Below, piece after piece: positions 1-7,136 of a stretch of DNA of 9,369 nt. Position 1 is the first letter of the stretch; every line of letters starts with the position of its first letter. The DNA is from Bryobacterales bacterium (GTDB lineage: Bacteria; Acidobacteriota; Terriglobia; Bryobacterales; Bryobacteraceae). A program made the position numbers and the translations under genes. The DNA is taken from assembly GCA_003139735.1 (NCBI GenBank), contig PLGA01000314.1, positions 1 to 9,369 on the forward strand, written 5' to 3'. The notes under the pieces are model-generated. The model searched no databases. It worked only from the letters and a program-made list of their open reading frames with translations, and was not told where the DNA came from.

Positions 1-1344
1 CTTTCGAGGGTGGTCTGGTCGGAAGGCATGTGCCTGGAACCGCACCATTTCCAGGTACAGAACCGCTACTTCGAAGACGCCATTCAGTTCGCTACTTCGT
101 CGCTCTGGTTTGCTTCCTACGGCCTGGCAGGCGTGGAACTCGACGCCGAGGCGCTCCGCAACGGAACCGTTTCGCTACTCCACGCGCGCGGGGTTTTCCG
201 CGACGGTCTGCCCTTTCACATGCCGGAAAGCGATGCGCTGCCGGAGCCGCGAGCCATCGCCGACCTGTTTCCGCCCACCCGCGACGGCATCGTCGTCATG
301 CTCGCGATCCCGCCGCGCAGACCGGGCGGCGTCAACTGCTCGCTAACGGAAGACGGGGCCGCGGAGGCCCGCTACACCGCCCAACCGCGCCTCCTGCACG
401 ATGAGAATACCGGCGCCGACGAACGCACGGTGCAGCTCGGCCGCAAGAACCTGCGCCTGTTGCTCGATACCGAACCGGCCGGCGACCTACTCGCGATGCC
501 GATCGCGCGCGTGGTGCGGGATGGCGCCGGCCACTTTCTTTACGACGCCAATTTCATCCCGCCGGTGCTGCGTATATCCGCCTCCACCCGGCTCATGCTG
601 CGCGTGCAGCGGCTCATCGAAATCCTGGACGACAAGAGCGCCGCCATCGGCGGCAACGCGCGCAACACGTCCGGCGGCTCCGCGGAGTTCTCCACTCGCC
701 AGATCGCCAGCTTCTGGCTGCTGCATGCCGTAAACTCGGCCCTCACGCCGCTGCGTCACCAGCTCATCGCCAAGCGCGGCCATCCCGAAGAGCTGTTTGT
801 CGAGATGTCGCGCCTGGCCGGCGCCCTGTGCACCTTCGCTCTCGATGCGCACCCGCGCGACCTGCCGCTGTACGATCACGACAACCTGAGCGATTGCTTC
901 GACGCGCTTGACCGCCACATTCGCGCGCACCTGGAAATCATCGTCCCCACCAACTGCGTCTCGATTCCCCTCAAGCCCGCGGACGATTGCTACTGGGAAG
1001 GCGACATCACCGACCAGCGCTGCCTGGGCCGTTCGCGGTGGCTACTGGCCATCCGCGCCGGCATGGGGGATGCCGACCTGATGGTCAAAGCGCCGCAGCT
1101 CATCAAGGTCTGCAGCCCGGTCTTCGTGCGGGAACTGGTGAAACGCGCCCTCCCCGGACTCCCGCTGACTCATTTACCAACGCCTCCCCCGGCGGTTTCC
1201 GCCCAGGTGGAGACGCAATACTTCGGCCTTGGCAAAGACGGCCCCTGCTGGGAGCACATGAACAAGACGCGCAAGGTGGGAGTGTACGTTCCCGGCGAGT
1301 TTCGCGATCCCGAAATTGAGATTCTAGTCGTGCTGGAAAGCTAA
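1..1344 (+). CDS. tssK: T6SS baseplate protein TssK (5' end cut by window)
   Basis: TssK is the trimeric cytoplasmic adaptor that links the T6SS baseplate to the TssL/TssM inner-membrane complex. The frame is open from base 1 to the TAA at 1342-1344, giving 447 visible residues, close to the usual family length of about 440-450. The visible start reads LSRVVWSEGMCLEPHHFQ, matching the N-terminal TssK signature VVWSEGMFLRPQHFQ. Only a few residues are therefore missing upstream, and the GTG at 10 is an internal Val codon, not the start. The C-terminal part also fits the family: PQLIKVCSP near residue 365, an ALPGLPLTHL segment, a conserved YF at about 407, and a VYVPGEF stretch before the end. 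Next comes tssL after 1 bp, in the standard tssK-tssL-tssM order, so the three are almost certainly cotranscribed. The substitutions F to C and R to E in the N-terminal signature are mild oddities. Identification is secure. Confidence 0.95.
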   Translation, partial: LSRVVWSEGMCLEPHHFQVQNRYFEDAIQFATSSLWFASYGLAGVELDAEALRNGTVSLLHARGVFRDGLPFHMPESDALPEPRAIADLFPPTRDGIVVMLAIPPRRPGGVNCSLTEDGAAEARYTAQPRLLHDENTGADERTVQLGRKNLRLLLDTEPAGDLLAMPIARVVRDGAGHFLYDANFIPPVLRISASTRLMLRVQRLIEILDDKSAAIGGNARNTSGGSAEFSTRQIASFWLLHAVNSALTPLRHQLIAKRGHPEELFVEMSRLAGALCTFALDAHPRDLPLYDHDNLSDCFDALDRHIRAHLEIIVPTNCVSIPLKPADDCYWEGDITDQRCLGRSRWLLAIRAGMGDADLMVKAPQLIKVCSPVFVRELVKRALPGLPLTHLPTPPPAVSAQVETQYFGLGKDGPCWEHMNKTRKVGVYVPGEFRDPEIEILVVLES

Positions 1345-1345
1345 T

Positions 1346-2044
1346 ATGTCCCCTTCAGTCGCCACCCGCAGGCCGGAAAACCTGCCGCTCATTTTCCAGG
1401 AAGTCTTCACCGCCATCGAACGGCTGCGCTCGGGCCGCCAGGCTGTCTCCGATTCGCAGGCCTTCCGCCATCACACCCGCGAGGCCCTCCAGACCGCCGC
1501 CAACCAGGCGCTGGCCGCCGGCTATCCCTCCGAGGACGTCAAGTTCGCCACCTTTGCCACGGTGGCCTTTCTGGACGAATCCGTGCTCAATTCGCGGAAC
1601 CCCGTTTTCACCGGCTGGCTCAGCAAGCCGCTGCAGGAGGAGCTGTTCGGCACTCACATCGCGGGCGAGGTTTTCTTTCAGCACTTGCAACAACTCCTCG
1701 GCCGAAACGATTCCCCCGACCTGGCGGATGTGCTGGAAGTCCACTATCTCTGCCTGCTGCTCGGTTTTGGCGGGCGCTACAGCGTGGGCAATCGCGGAGA
1801 GCTGGCGCAAGTCATGAGCCTCACCGGGGAAAAGATCCGCCGCATCCGCGGCCCGCTCGGACCGCTTTCGCCGGCTTCCATGTTCCCCCAGGAAAGCGTG
1901 CGCAGCCGCTCGGACCCGCTGGCGCGAAAGCTGGGCTACGTTGCCCTGGCGTGCGCGGTATTGATGTTGCTGCTGTTCGGCGGCTATGCCTTGGCCTTGA
2001 GTTCGGGAGTGTCGGCGATTCAGAAGATCGCCGCGCAGGGGTGA
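1346..2044 (+). CDS. tssL: T6SS inner-membrane protein TssL (DotU/IcmH family, short form)
   Basis: TssL is a C-tail-anchored inner-membrane protein with a cytoplasmic helical domain that works with TssM and contacts TssK. The protein has 232 residues. Family hallmarks are FLDESVL (75-81), the W-x8-ELFG region followed by AGEVFFQHLQQLL (91-118), and LEVHYLCLLLGFGGRY (130-145). One hydrophobic segment at about 196-218 is the membrane anchor, followed by only about 14 residues. There is thus no C-terminal OmpA-like peptidoglycan-binding domain such as some TssL proteins carry. The ATG lies 1 bp after the tssK stop, and GGAAAG at 1335-1340, inside the tssK end, is a plausible ribosome-binding site with a 5-base spacer, so translation is probably coupled. 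Identification is firm from motifs, topology and position. Confidence 0.93.
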   Translation: MSPSVATRRPENLPLIFQEVFTAIERLRSGRQAVSDSQAFRHHTREALQTAANQALAAGYPSEDVKFATFATVAFLDESVLNSRNPVFTGWLSKPLQEELFGTHIAGEVFFQHLQQLLGRNDSPDLADVLEVHYLCLLLGFGGRYSVGNRGELAQVMSLTGEKIRRIRGPLGPLSPASMFPQESVRSRSDPLARKLGYVALACAVLMLLLFGGYALALSSGVSAIQKIAAQG

Positions 2045-2057
2045 AAAGGAGATCCAC

Positions 2058-5000
2058 ATGACCACTCTCTTCATTTTGCTCGCGGTTGTGGTGGTGGTTC
2101 TTATCGTCCTGGTGATTCTCTTCTACCTGAGGAAGAAGAAAGCCAAGGCCGCCGCGGATCGGGCTGGACAGCCGGCGGCGCCGGGAGCGGATGAGATTGC
2201 GCTGCTGGCGCGCGCGGCCGAGGCCAAGCTTTCCGCTTCCAAGATCGAACACGGCGCCAAGATCGGCGACCTCCCGGTTTATATTCTGATGGGCGAATCC
2301 GGCGGCGCCAAAACCAGCGTCATGCTCCACTGCGGTCTCGATCCGGAATTGCTGGCCGGCCAAGTCTATCAGAACGCCGATGTGGCCCCGACGCGCGCCG
2401 CCAACCTCTGGTTCTCGCGTCGCTCCATCTTCGCCGAGGCGGGCGGCAAGTTGTTGGCGGAGAGCGCCCAGTGGAGCTGCTTCGTACGCGCCATGCGCCC
2501 GCGCTCCTCGGTATTCCGCAAAGGCGGGCAGGCGCCGCGCGCGGCGGTGGTCTCGGTCGATTGCGAGACCTTCACGCTAGCCGGCGCGCAGGAAGCTCTG
2601 GCGAACGCCGCCCGCACCTTGCGCGCCCGTCTGGGCGAGATCTCCCAGGCGCTCGGCATCAATCTCCCGGTCTATGTACTATTCACCAAAATAGACCGCC
2701 TGCCGTTCTTCACCGAGTACGTGCGCAATTTCAGCGATGACGAAGCCACGCAGGTGCTCGGCGCGACTCTCCCGCTATTCGCCGGCCGCGCCGAGGGAGT
2801 GTACGCCGAAGAGGAGACCGCGCGCCTGACCGCCGCCTTCGAGGGGCTGTTCCGTTCGCTGGCGGACGCGCGGCCGCAGTTCCTGACGCGCGAAACCGAC
2901 CCCGCGAAGTCCCCCGCCACCTACGAGTTTCCCCGCGAGTTTCGCAAGATTCGTCCCGCCGCCGTTCAGTTCCTGGTGGATCTATGCCGGCCCAGCCAGT
3001 TGAGCGTGGGGCCGATGTTGCGCGGGTTCTACTTCACCGGCGTGCGACCGATCATCGTCAACGAAACCGCTCCGGTCGCCGCGGCGGCGCCGCCCCAGGC
3101 GGGCGGCTACGGATCGGTTGCCGGCGCCACTGGCATTTTCACGGCCGGCGGGCGAGCGCAAGCCGCCGCGGCCCCGCCGCCGCAGGTGGGCGGCGCGCGC
3201 AAGGTTCCGCAGTGGCTTTTTCTCAGCCGCTTGTTCAACGATATTCTGCTCTCCGACCGGACCGCGATGGGCGCCAGCGGCGCCAGCACCCGGACGAATT
3301 TCGCGCGGCGCATGCTGTTTCTGGCGGCGGCGGCGCTGTGCCTGCTGCTGTCGATCCTGTTTACGGTTTCGTTCTTCAAGAACCGCGGGCTTGAGACGCG
3401 CGTGCGCACGGCGGCCGAGAGCCTCGCGGCCGCCGGCCCGGCTGGCGTGAATCTGGCGCCGGCCGACAGCCTGCGGAAACTGGAGACGCTCCGCCAGTCG
3501 CTCGAGTCGCTGATCGAATACCGGCGTGACGGCGCGCCGATCTTTTACCGCATGGGCCTTTACGCCGGGAACAGTCTCTATCCCGAGGCGTGGCGCATCT
3601 ATTTCGACCGCTTCCGCCAGTTGCTGTTCCTGCAAACACAGAACGCCGTGCTGCAGGCGTTGCGCGGCCTTCCGGCGACTCCCGGACCGGAGTACGGACC
3701 TACCTACGATGCGCTGAAAGCCTACCTCATCACCACGTCCTACCACGAGCACAGCAGCCGGCAGTTTCTTTCGCCGGTTCTGATGAAGTGGTGGGCCAAC
3801 GATCGCACGGTGGATCCGGAGCGCCAGCAACTCGCCCAGAAGCAATTCGATTTCTACTCCGACGCGCTCAAGGGCCAGAATCCATACGCGAAGGACAATG
3901 ACGCCGGCGCGATCGACAGAGCGCGCCGCTATCTAGCCCAATTCGCCGGCGCGGAGCGCGTCTACGCGTTCATGCTATCGGAGGCCGGGAAGACCAACCC
4001 GCCCATCAACTTCAACCGCCAGTTCGCCGGATCGGCCGAAGTGGTGCTGGAGCCGGTGGAGGTGCCTGGCGCATTTTCCAAAGGCGGCTGGGAGTTCATG
4101 AAAGACGCCATTAAGAACGCCGACCGGTACTTCAGCGGCGAGCAGTGGGTTCTGGGCGAACAAGCATCCGCCAACATCGATCTCGTCAAGCTGGAGCAGG
4201 ATTTGCGCGCCCGCTACAACGCCGACTTTATCGAGCACTGGCGCAACTACATCAAGTCGGCTTCGGTGGTGCGCTACGCCGGTCTGGCGGACGCTTCGCA
4301 GAAGTTGATGAAGCTATCCGGCAACCGGTCGCCGCTGCTCGAGCTGTTCGCGCTGGCATCGCAAAATACGGCGGTGGACGATCCGGCAGTGGCGCAGGTC
4401 TTTCAGCCGGTGCAGACGGTGGTCCCGCCGGGCAGCACGGACCGATTCATCCTGCCGCCCAACCAGAACTACGTCAATGCGCTGGTGACGCTGCAAGCCT
4501 CGATCGAGGCGATCGCCGGCCAGGGCGGATCCCCCAGCGACGCGGCGGCCGCTCCCACTCTCACCAACGCCACCCAAGCCAAGGTAACCACCCGCCAGAT
4601 GGCGCAGGCCTTCCGCATCGATTCGGAAGGCCATATCGAGAGCGAAGTGCAGACGCTGCTCGAAGACCCCATCGTTTACGTGGAGGGCATGTTGCGCGCG
4701 CTCGGCCCGGCGGAGCTGAATGCCAAAGGCAAGTCGCTGTGCGGTCAGTTCCGGGCGGTGCTGGACAAGTTTCCCTTCAAGCCCGACGCCAAGGTGGAGG
4801 CCAGCGTCGCCGAAGTCAACGGCCTCCTGCGCAAGCCCGATGGTTCTCTCTGGAGCTTCTACGATCAGAACCTGCAAAAGCTGTTGGTCAAACAGGGATC
4901 GCAGTACGCGGCCGGCCCCACGGGGGGCGTGAACCCGGCGTTCCTCACCTTCTTCAACGCGGCCGCGCAATTCTCCGATGCGATCTACGCCGACGGTTCG

Positions 5001-5423
5001 CAAGATCCGCATTTTACCTACACGTTGACGCCCGAGCCCTCCGATGGCATCCAGAAGGTGGACCTGTCGATCGACGGGCAGAGCCTCAGCTACTCGGGCG
5101 CGGGCGCCCCGAAGCGGTTCACCTGGCAAGCGGCAGGCGCGCACAGCGTGAAGGCCGAGTATTCGCAGGGCGGACCGGACAACGCCTTTTTCGAGCGCGA
5201 CGGCCCGTGGGCCATCTTCCACTTCTTCGACGATGCCGACCACCGCACGCCGTCCGGCGCCGGTCAAACCATGGAATTCGTTATGACCCAGCGCAACCAG
5301 CCCTTGATGTCCAACGGCAAACCGGTCGTCGTCCGCCTCGGACTCGATATGGCCGGCGCGCCGGCGGTCTTCCAGCCCGGCTTTTTCAGCCGCTTCGCCT
5401 GTGTAGCGGACGTCGCGCGGTAG
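2058..5423 (+). CDS. tssM: T6SS inner-membrane protein TssM (IcmF family), altered NTPase motifs
   Basis: TssM spans the inner membrane and periplasm and forms the core of the T6SS membrane complex with TssL. The protein has 1121 residues, a normal IcmF size. A single N-terminal membrane segment (about 4-24) is followed by a basic stretch LRKKKAK. Next is the cytoplasmic NTPase-like domain: P-loop-like GESGGAKTS (79-87), FAEAGGKL at about 125-132 where relatives have iDTAGRY, and TKID (210-213). An Ala/Gly/Pro-rich linker covers about 338-381, then a second membrane segment about 419-440. The remaining roughly 680 residues should be periplasmic and end in the IcmF C-terminal domain, with GPW at 1049-1051. 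The ATG is supported by AAGGAG at 2046-2051 with a 6-base spacer, 13 bp after tssL. The last P-loop glycine is Ala and the DTAG Asp is Glu, so nucleotide binding may be weak or lost. The usual second N-terminal membrane helix is absent. Identification is firm. Confidence 0.95.
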   Translation: MTTLFILLAVVVVVLIVLVILFYLRKKKAKAAADRAGQPAAPGADEIALLARAAEAKLSASKIEHGAKIGDLPVYILMGESGGAKTSVMLHCGLDPELLAGQVYQNADVAPTRAANLWFSRRSIFAEAGGKLLAESAQWSCFVRAMRPRSSVFRKGGQAPRAAVVSVDCETFTLAGAQEALANAARTLRARLGEISQALGINLPVYVLFTKIDRLPFFTEYVRNFSDDEATQVLGATLPLFAGRAEGVYAEEETARLTAAFEGLFRSLADARPQFLTRETDPAKSPATYEFPREFRKIRPAAVQFLVDLCRPSQLSVGPMLRGFYFTGVRPIIVNETAPVAAAAPPQAGGYGSVAGATGIFTAGGRAQAAAAPPPQVGGARKVPQWLFLSRLFNDILLSDRTAMGASGASTRTNFARRMLFLAAAALCLLLSILFTVSFFKNRGLETRVRTAAESLAAAGPAGVNLAPADSLRKLETLRQSLESLIEYRRDGAPIFYRMGLYAGNSLYPEAWRIYFDRFRQLLFLQTQNAVLQALRGLPATPGPEYGPTYDALKAYLITTSYHEHSSRQFLSPVLMKWWANDRTVDPERQQLAQKQFDFYSDALKGQNPYAKDNDAGAIDRARRYLAQFAGAERVYAFMLSEAGKTNPPINFNRQFAGSAEVVLEPVEVPGAFSKGGWEFMKDAIKNADRYFSGEQWVLGEQASANIDLVKLEQDLRARYNADFIEHWRNYIKSASVVRYAGLADASQKLMKLSGNRSPLLELFALASQNTAVDDPAVAQVFQPVQTVVPPGSTDRFILPPNQNYVNALVTLQASIEAIAGQGGSPSDAAAAPTLTNATQAKVTTRQMAQAFRIDSEGHIESEVQTLLEDPIVYVEGMLRALGPAELNAKGKSLCGQFRAVLDKFPFKPDAKVEASVAEVNGLLRKPDGSLWSFYDQNLQKLLVKQGSQYAAGPTGGVNPAFLTFFNAAAQFSDAIYADGSQDPHFTYTLTPEPSDGIQKVDLSIDGQSLSYSGAGAPKRFTWQAAGAHSVKAEYSQGGPDNAFFERDGPWAIFHFFDDADHRTPSGAGQTMEFVMTQRNQPLMSNGKPVVVRLGLDMAGAPAVFQPGFFSRFACVADVAR

Positions 5424-5445
5424 GGAGTAGTTTTTGCGCCGGCGG

Positions 5446-5467
5446 ATGCCCGCAAGAAAGCGGGCAT
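5446..5467 (+). repeat. Perfect 8-bp stem-loop between tssM and the sheath-fusion gene
   Basis: ATGCCCGC (5446-5453) and GCGGGCAT (5460-5467) are perfect reverse complements around a 6-base AAGAAA loop, within the 82-bp gap after tssM. A second small hairpin follows (GGCC-GGA-GGCC, 5472-5482). No T-run follows, so this is unlikely to be an intrinsic terminator. It could act as an mRNA processing or stability element separating expression of tssM and the next gene. It could also be one copy of a short dispersed intergenic repeat; one window cannot distinguish these. Confidence 0.5.
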
Positions 5468-5492
5468 GGCAGGCCGGAGGCCCACACCACAG

Positions 5493-5500
5493 AAGGGGAG
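5493..5500 (+). promoter_or_regulatory. Ribosome-binding site setting the start at 5506
   Basis: AAGGGGAG lies 5 bases before the ATG at 5506. It decides the start against an in-frame TTG at 5434. The earlier start would add 24 arginine-rich residues encoded across the intergenic stem-loop and has no comparable purine-rich site in front of it. Confidence 0.75.
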
Positions 5501-5505
5501 TATTT

Positions 5506-6879
5506 ATGTCCGAACGCATCTCAAGAGCCTCGGTCAACCTGGATGTCGGCGCGGAAGCGCAGCCCATTCGAAGCGCTCCGGAGGCCGAAACGCCGTTTCG
5601 TATCCTGGTCCTCGGGGATTTCAGCGGGCGCGGGCTTCGCGGCGAACGGGCCCCCATTGCCGGGGGCCGTCCGAAGGCAGTGGACTGCGACAACTTCGAC
5701 GACGTGCTCTCGTCGCTTTCGCCGTCCCTTCGTTTGCCGCAGGCGGCCCTCGGCTTCCGCGCGCTCGACGACTTTCATCCCGACAGCATCTATCGGCGCG
5801 CCGATCTTTTCCAGAAGCTTGCGGACCTCGGCAATCGCCCCGCGCCCGCTCCGGCGGCGGCTCCGGTAAATCCCCGGCCCGTTGCACCCGTGGCTCCGGC
5901 GTCGGGCCGAAGTCTCCTGGACAGCATGATGGACCAGGCCGACGACGGGCCGGCTTCCCGGGCGGCGGCGGAACGCGACCCGCTCGCGGCATTCCTCATG
6001 CGCGCGGTCGAGCCTCACTTGGCGCCGCGTGAGGATCCCCGGCAACTGGAATGGGCCTCGCGCGTGAATGACGCCGCGGGCCAACAGATGCGCGCCATCC
6101 TCCACGACCCGCATTTCCAATCGCTCGAAGCCGCCTGGCGCGCGCTTGCCATGCTGATCGCCCGGCTCCAACCGGACGCCGAGCTTAAGATCTACGTGTT
6201 CGACGCCACGCTGGAAGAATTGATGGCGGGGGCCCCCTCGCTCGAACCTTGCTTCGGCGGCTTCGACGACCCCTGGGCGCTGATCGTGGGCAATTTCGTA
6301 TTCGGACAGACCGCCGAGGATGCCGCCCGCCTTCGCTCGCTGGGACGCCTTGCCGCCCGGTTAGGCGCGCCGTTCCTGGCCGAAGCCGAGCCGCCTTCCG
6401 ATCCCGAACCCGGCGCGCATTGGCGGGAACTGGTCCGGTCTCCGGAGGCCCGCTGGATCGGCCTCGCCTTGCCGAGATTCCTTCTGCGCCTGCCCTATGG
6501 CAAGGACACTTCACCGGCCGAGCAGTTCGATTTTGAAGAGATGCCGGAGAGCGTCCACGCCAGCTATTTGTGGGGCAATCCGGCCTTCTTTTGCGCCTGC
6601 GTCCTGGGCCTGGCCTTTCGCAGCGAGGGCTGGGCGCTGCGCCCCGCGCTCCATCGCCAGACTGGAGGACTGCCGCAGCACATTTACCGCGTGGATGGCG
6701 AATCCGTCGCCAAACCTTGCGCCGAAGCGCTCCTCACGGATGCCGATGCCGAGTTTATTTTGTCCAACGGGTTCATGCCGCTCCTTTCCATGAAGGACCA
6801 GGATTCCGTCCTCCTGCTGCGCATGCAGTCCATCGCCGATCCCCCCGCGGCTCTGTCCGGAAGGTGGGGCCGCGGCTAG
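5506..6879 (+). CDS. Fused TssB-like/TssC-like T6SS sheath-domain protein, shortened
   Basis: Canonical T6SS sheaths are built from separate TssB (about 165 aa) and TssC (about 490 aa) subunits. This 457-residue protein carries both in one chain. Residues about 1-110 resemble TssB (VipA): PFRILVLGDFSGR (30-42), PKAVDCDNFDDVL (56-68) and FRALDDFHPDSIY (84-96). A Pro/Ala-rich linker (about 112-135) follows. Residues about 136-450 resemble TssC (VipB/EvpB): SLLDSMM (136-142), AILHDPHFQSLEAAWRAL (197-214), LKIYVFDAT (227-235), GNFVFGQ (262-268), PRFLLRLPYGKD (323-334), FDFEE (341-345), YLWGNPAF (354-361) and FMPLL (423-427). It ends soon after the region equivalent to the TssC segment preceding its last roughly 80-100 residues, and the C-terminal third of TssB is also missing. 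It is therefore probably not the main sheath subunit pair. It may cap, nucleate or regulate the sheath or baseplate; that role is inference. The start is fixed by the site at 5493-5500. It is probably in the tss operon. Confidence 0.82.
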   Translation: MSERISRASVNLDVGAEAQPIRSAPEAETPFRILVLGDFSGRGLRGERAPIAGGRPKAVDCDNFDDVLSSLSPSLRLPQAALGFRALDDFHPDSIYRRADLFQKLADLGNRPAPAPAAAPVNPRPVAPVAPASGRSLLDSMMDQADDGPASRAAAERDPLAAFLMRAVEPHLAPREDPRQLEWASRVNDAAGQQMRAILHDPHFQSLEAAWRALAMLIARLQPDAELKIYVFDATLEELMAGAPSLEPCFGGFDDPWALIVGNFVFGQTAEDAARLRSLGRLAARLGAPFLAEAEPPSDPEPGAHWRELVRSPEARWIGLALPRFLLRLPYGKDTSPAEQFDFEEMPESVHASYLWGNPAFFCACVLGLAFRSEGWALRPALHRQTGGLPQHIYRVDGESVAKPCAEALLTDADAEFILSNGFMPLLSMKDQDSVLLLRMQSIADPPAALSGRWGRG

Positions 6880-6925
6880 CTGATTCCGCTTGTGTCCGGA
6901 GCCGGGTAGAGCATGATATTCATTA

Positions 6926-6989
6926 GGTGGTAGCGCGTCCTGACAGCTGCCTTCCTGCAGCGCCCCGAGCGCTTCGTCCGCAAACCACC
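6926..6989. repeat. Nested inverted repeats in the intergenic region
   Basis: GGTGGT (6926-6931) is complementary to ACCACC (6984-6989) and encloses a small hairpin, GCTGC (6946-6950) / GCAGC (6957-6961) with a 6-base loop. The arms are short and the region is GC-rich, so chance pairing is possible. No T-run follows. Confidence 0.25.
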
Positions 6990-7030
6990 GCGGCCCGCGC
7001 CGCTCCCGGCCGCCGTTTGGATCAGCCCTC

Positions 7031-7065
7031 CCAAATCCGGTCCGCCGGGAGCCGTCGGATTCTGG
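7031..7065. repeat. Imperfect inverted repeat upstream of the csgG-like promoter
   Basis: AATCCG (7034-7039) pairs with CGGATT (7056-7061). CCA (7031-7033) pairs with TGG (7063-7065) if C7062 is bulged, giving a 9-bp stem with a 16-base loop. It ends 23 bases before the predicted -35 box. It lacks a T-run, so it is a weak candidate for a terminator of the upstream operon or for a regulator-binding site. Confidence 0.3.
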
Positions 7066-7088
7066 GGAAAGTCGTGGCACTGTGACGG

Positions 7089-7117
7089 TTGACTCCGGGG
7101 CCGCACTGCCATATGTT
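7089..7117 (+). promoter_or_regulatory. Predicted sigma-70-type promoter for the csgG-like gene
   Basis: TTGACT (7089-7094, five of six matches to the -35 consensus) and TATGTT (7112-7117, four of six to the -10 consensus) are separated by the ideal 17 bases. Transcription would start near 7123-7125, only about 12-14 bases before the ATG at 7137, just including the ribosome-binding site. The promoter would give the csgG-like gene and kinase their own transcript, independent of the tss operon. Confidence 0.55.
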
Positions 7118-7126
7118 AGACCTGAT

Positions 7127-7131
7127 GGAGG
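7127..7131 (+). promoter_or_regulatory. Ribosome-binding site setting the start at 7137
   Basis: GGAGG lies 5 bases before the ATG at 7137. It favours this start over the in-frame TTG at 7089, which falls inside the predicted -35 box. The 7137 start also places a signal peptide exactly at the N-terminus. Confidence 0.8.
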
Positions 7132-7136
7132 CAAAT

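Larger units (their letters stand above)
6880..7136. other. 257-bp non-coding region between the T6SS unit and the CsgG-kinase unit
   Basis: No convincing gene lies here. The sequence is mostly GC-rich, with one small AT-richer patch (about 6911-6925). It holds two inverted-repeat structures (6926-6989 and 7031-7065) and, at its right end, a promoter and ribosome-binding site for the next gene. No stem followed by a T-run was found, so the end of the T6SS transcript is not marked by a recognisable intrinsic terminator. An open minus-strand frame crosses the region, but its predicted peptide matches no family I recognise and looks like a GC-rich shadow. Confidence 0.6.

Noticed and set aside
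10..1344. tssK starting at the GTG at position 10
   Set aside because: The reading frame is open to base 1, and the residues LSRVV before WSEGM match the inside of the TssK N-terminus, so the gene starts upstream of the window.
5434..5505. 24-residue N-terminal extension of the sheath-fusion protein from a TTG
   Set aside because: The extension is arginine-rich, crosses the intergenic stem-loop and lacks a ribosome-binding site. ATG 5506 has AAGGGGAG at proper spacing and leads into the TssB-like domain.
4314..5693. Minus-strand 459-codon open frame opposite tssM
   Set aside because: It lies antisense to well-supported coding sequence, has no recognisable motif, and is expected from high third-position GC.
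4145..5869. Plus-strand 574-codon open frame across the end of tssM and the next gene
   Set aside because: It overlaps tssM and the sheath-fusion gene in another frame, has an arginine/glycine-rich composition with no domain, and is a high-GC shadow.
6836..6879. Frameshift at the C6 tract as the cause of the shortened TssC-like C-terminus
   Set aside because: Both alternative frames after the tract give short peptides (PPRLCPEGG... and SPRGSVRK...) without resemblance to the missing TssC C-terminal region, so the truncation looks genuine.
6890..6920. Promoter TTGTGT / TGATAT in the AT-richer patch
   Set aside because: The -35 matches only three of six bases with an 18-base spacer, and it lies over 200 bp from the next gene, much weaker than 7089-7117.
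7077..7094. Sigma-54 promoter beginning TGGCAC
   Set aside because: The -24-like box is present, but no GC lies 10 bases after its GG and no TTGC box occurs at the required spacing.
7089..7136. 16-residue extension of the CsgG-like protein from a TTG
   Set aside because: It would bury the signal peptide and overlaps the predicted promoter. ATG 7137 has GGAGG at 5 bases.
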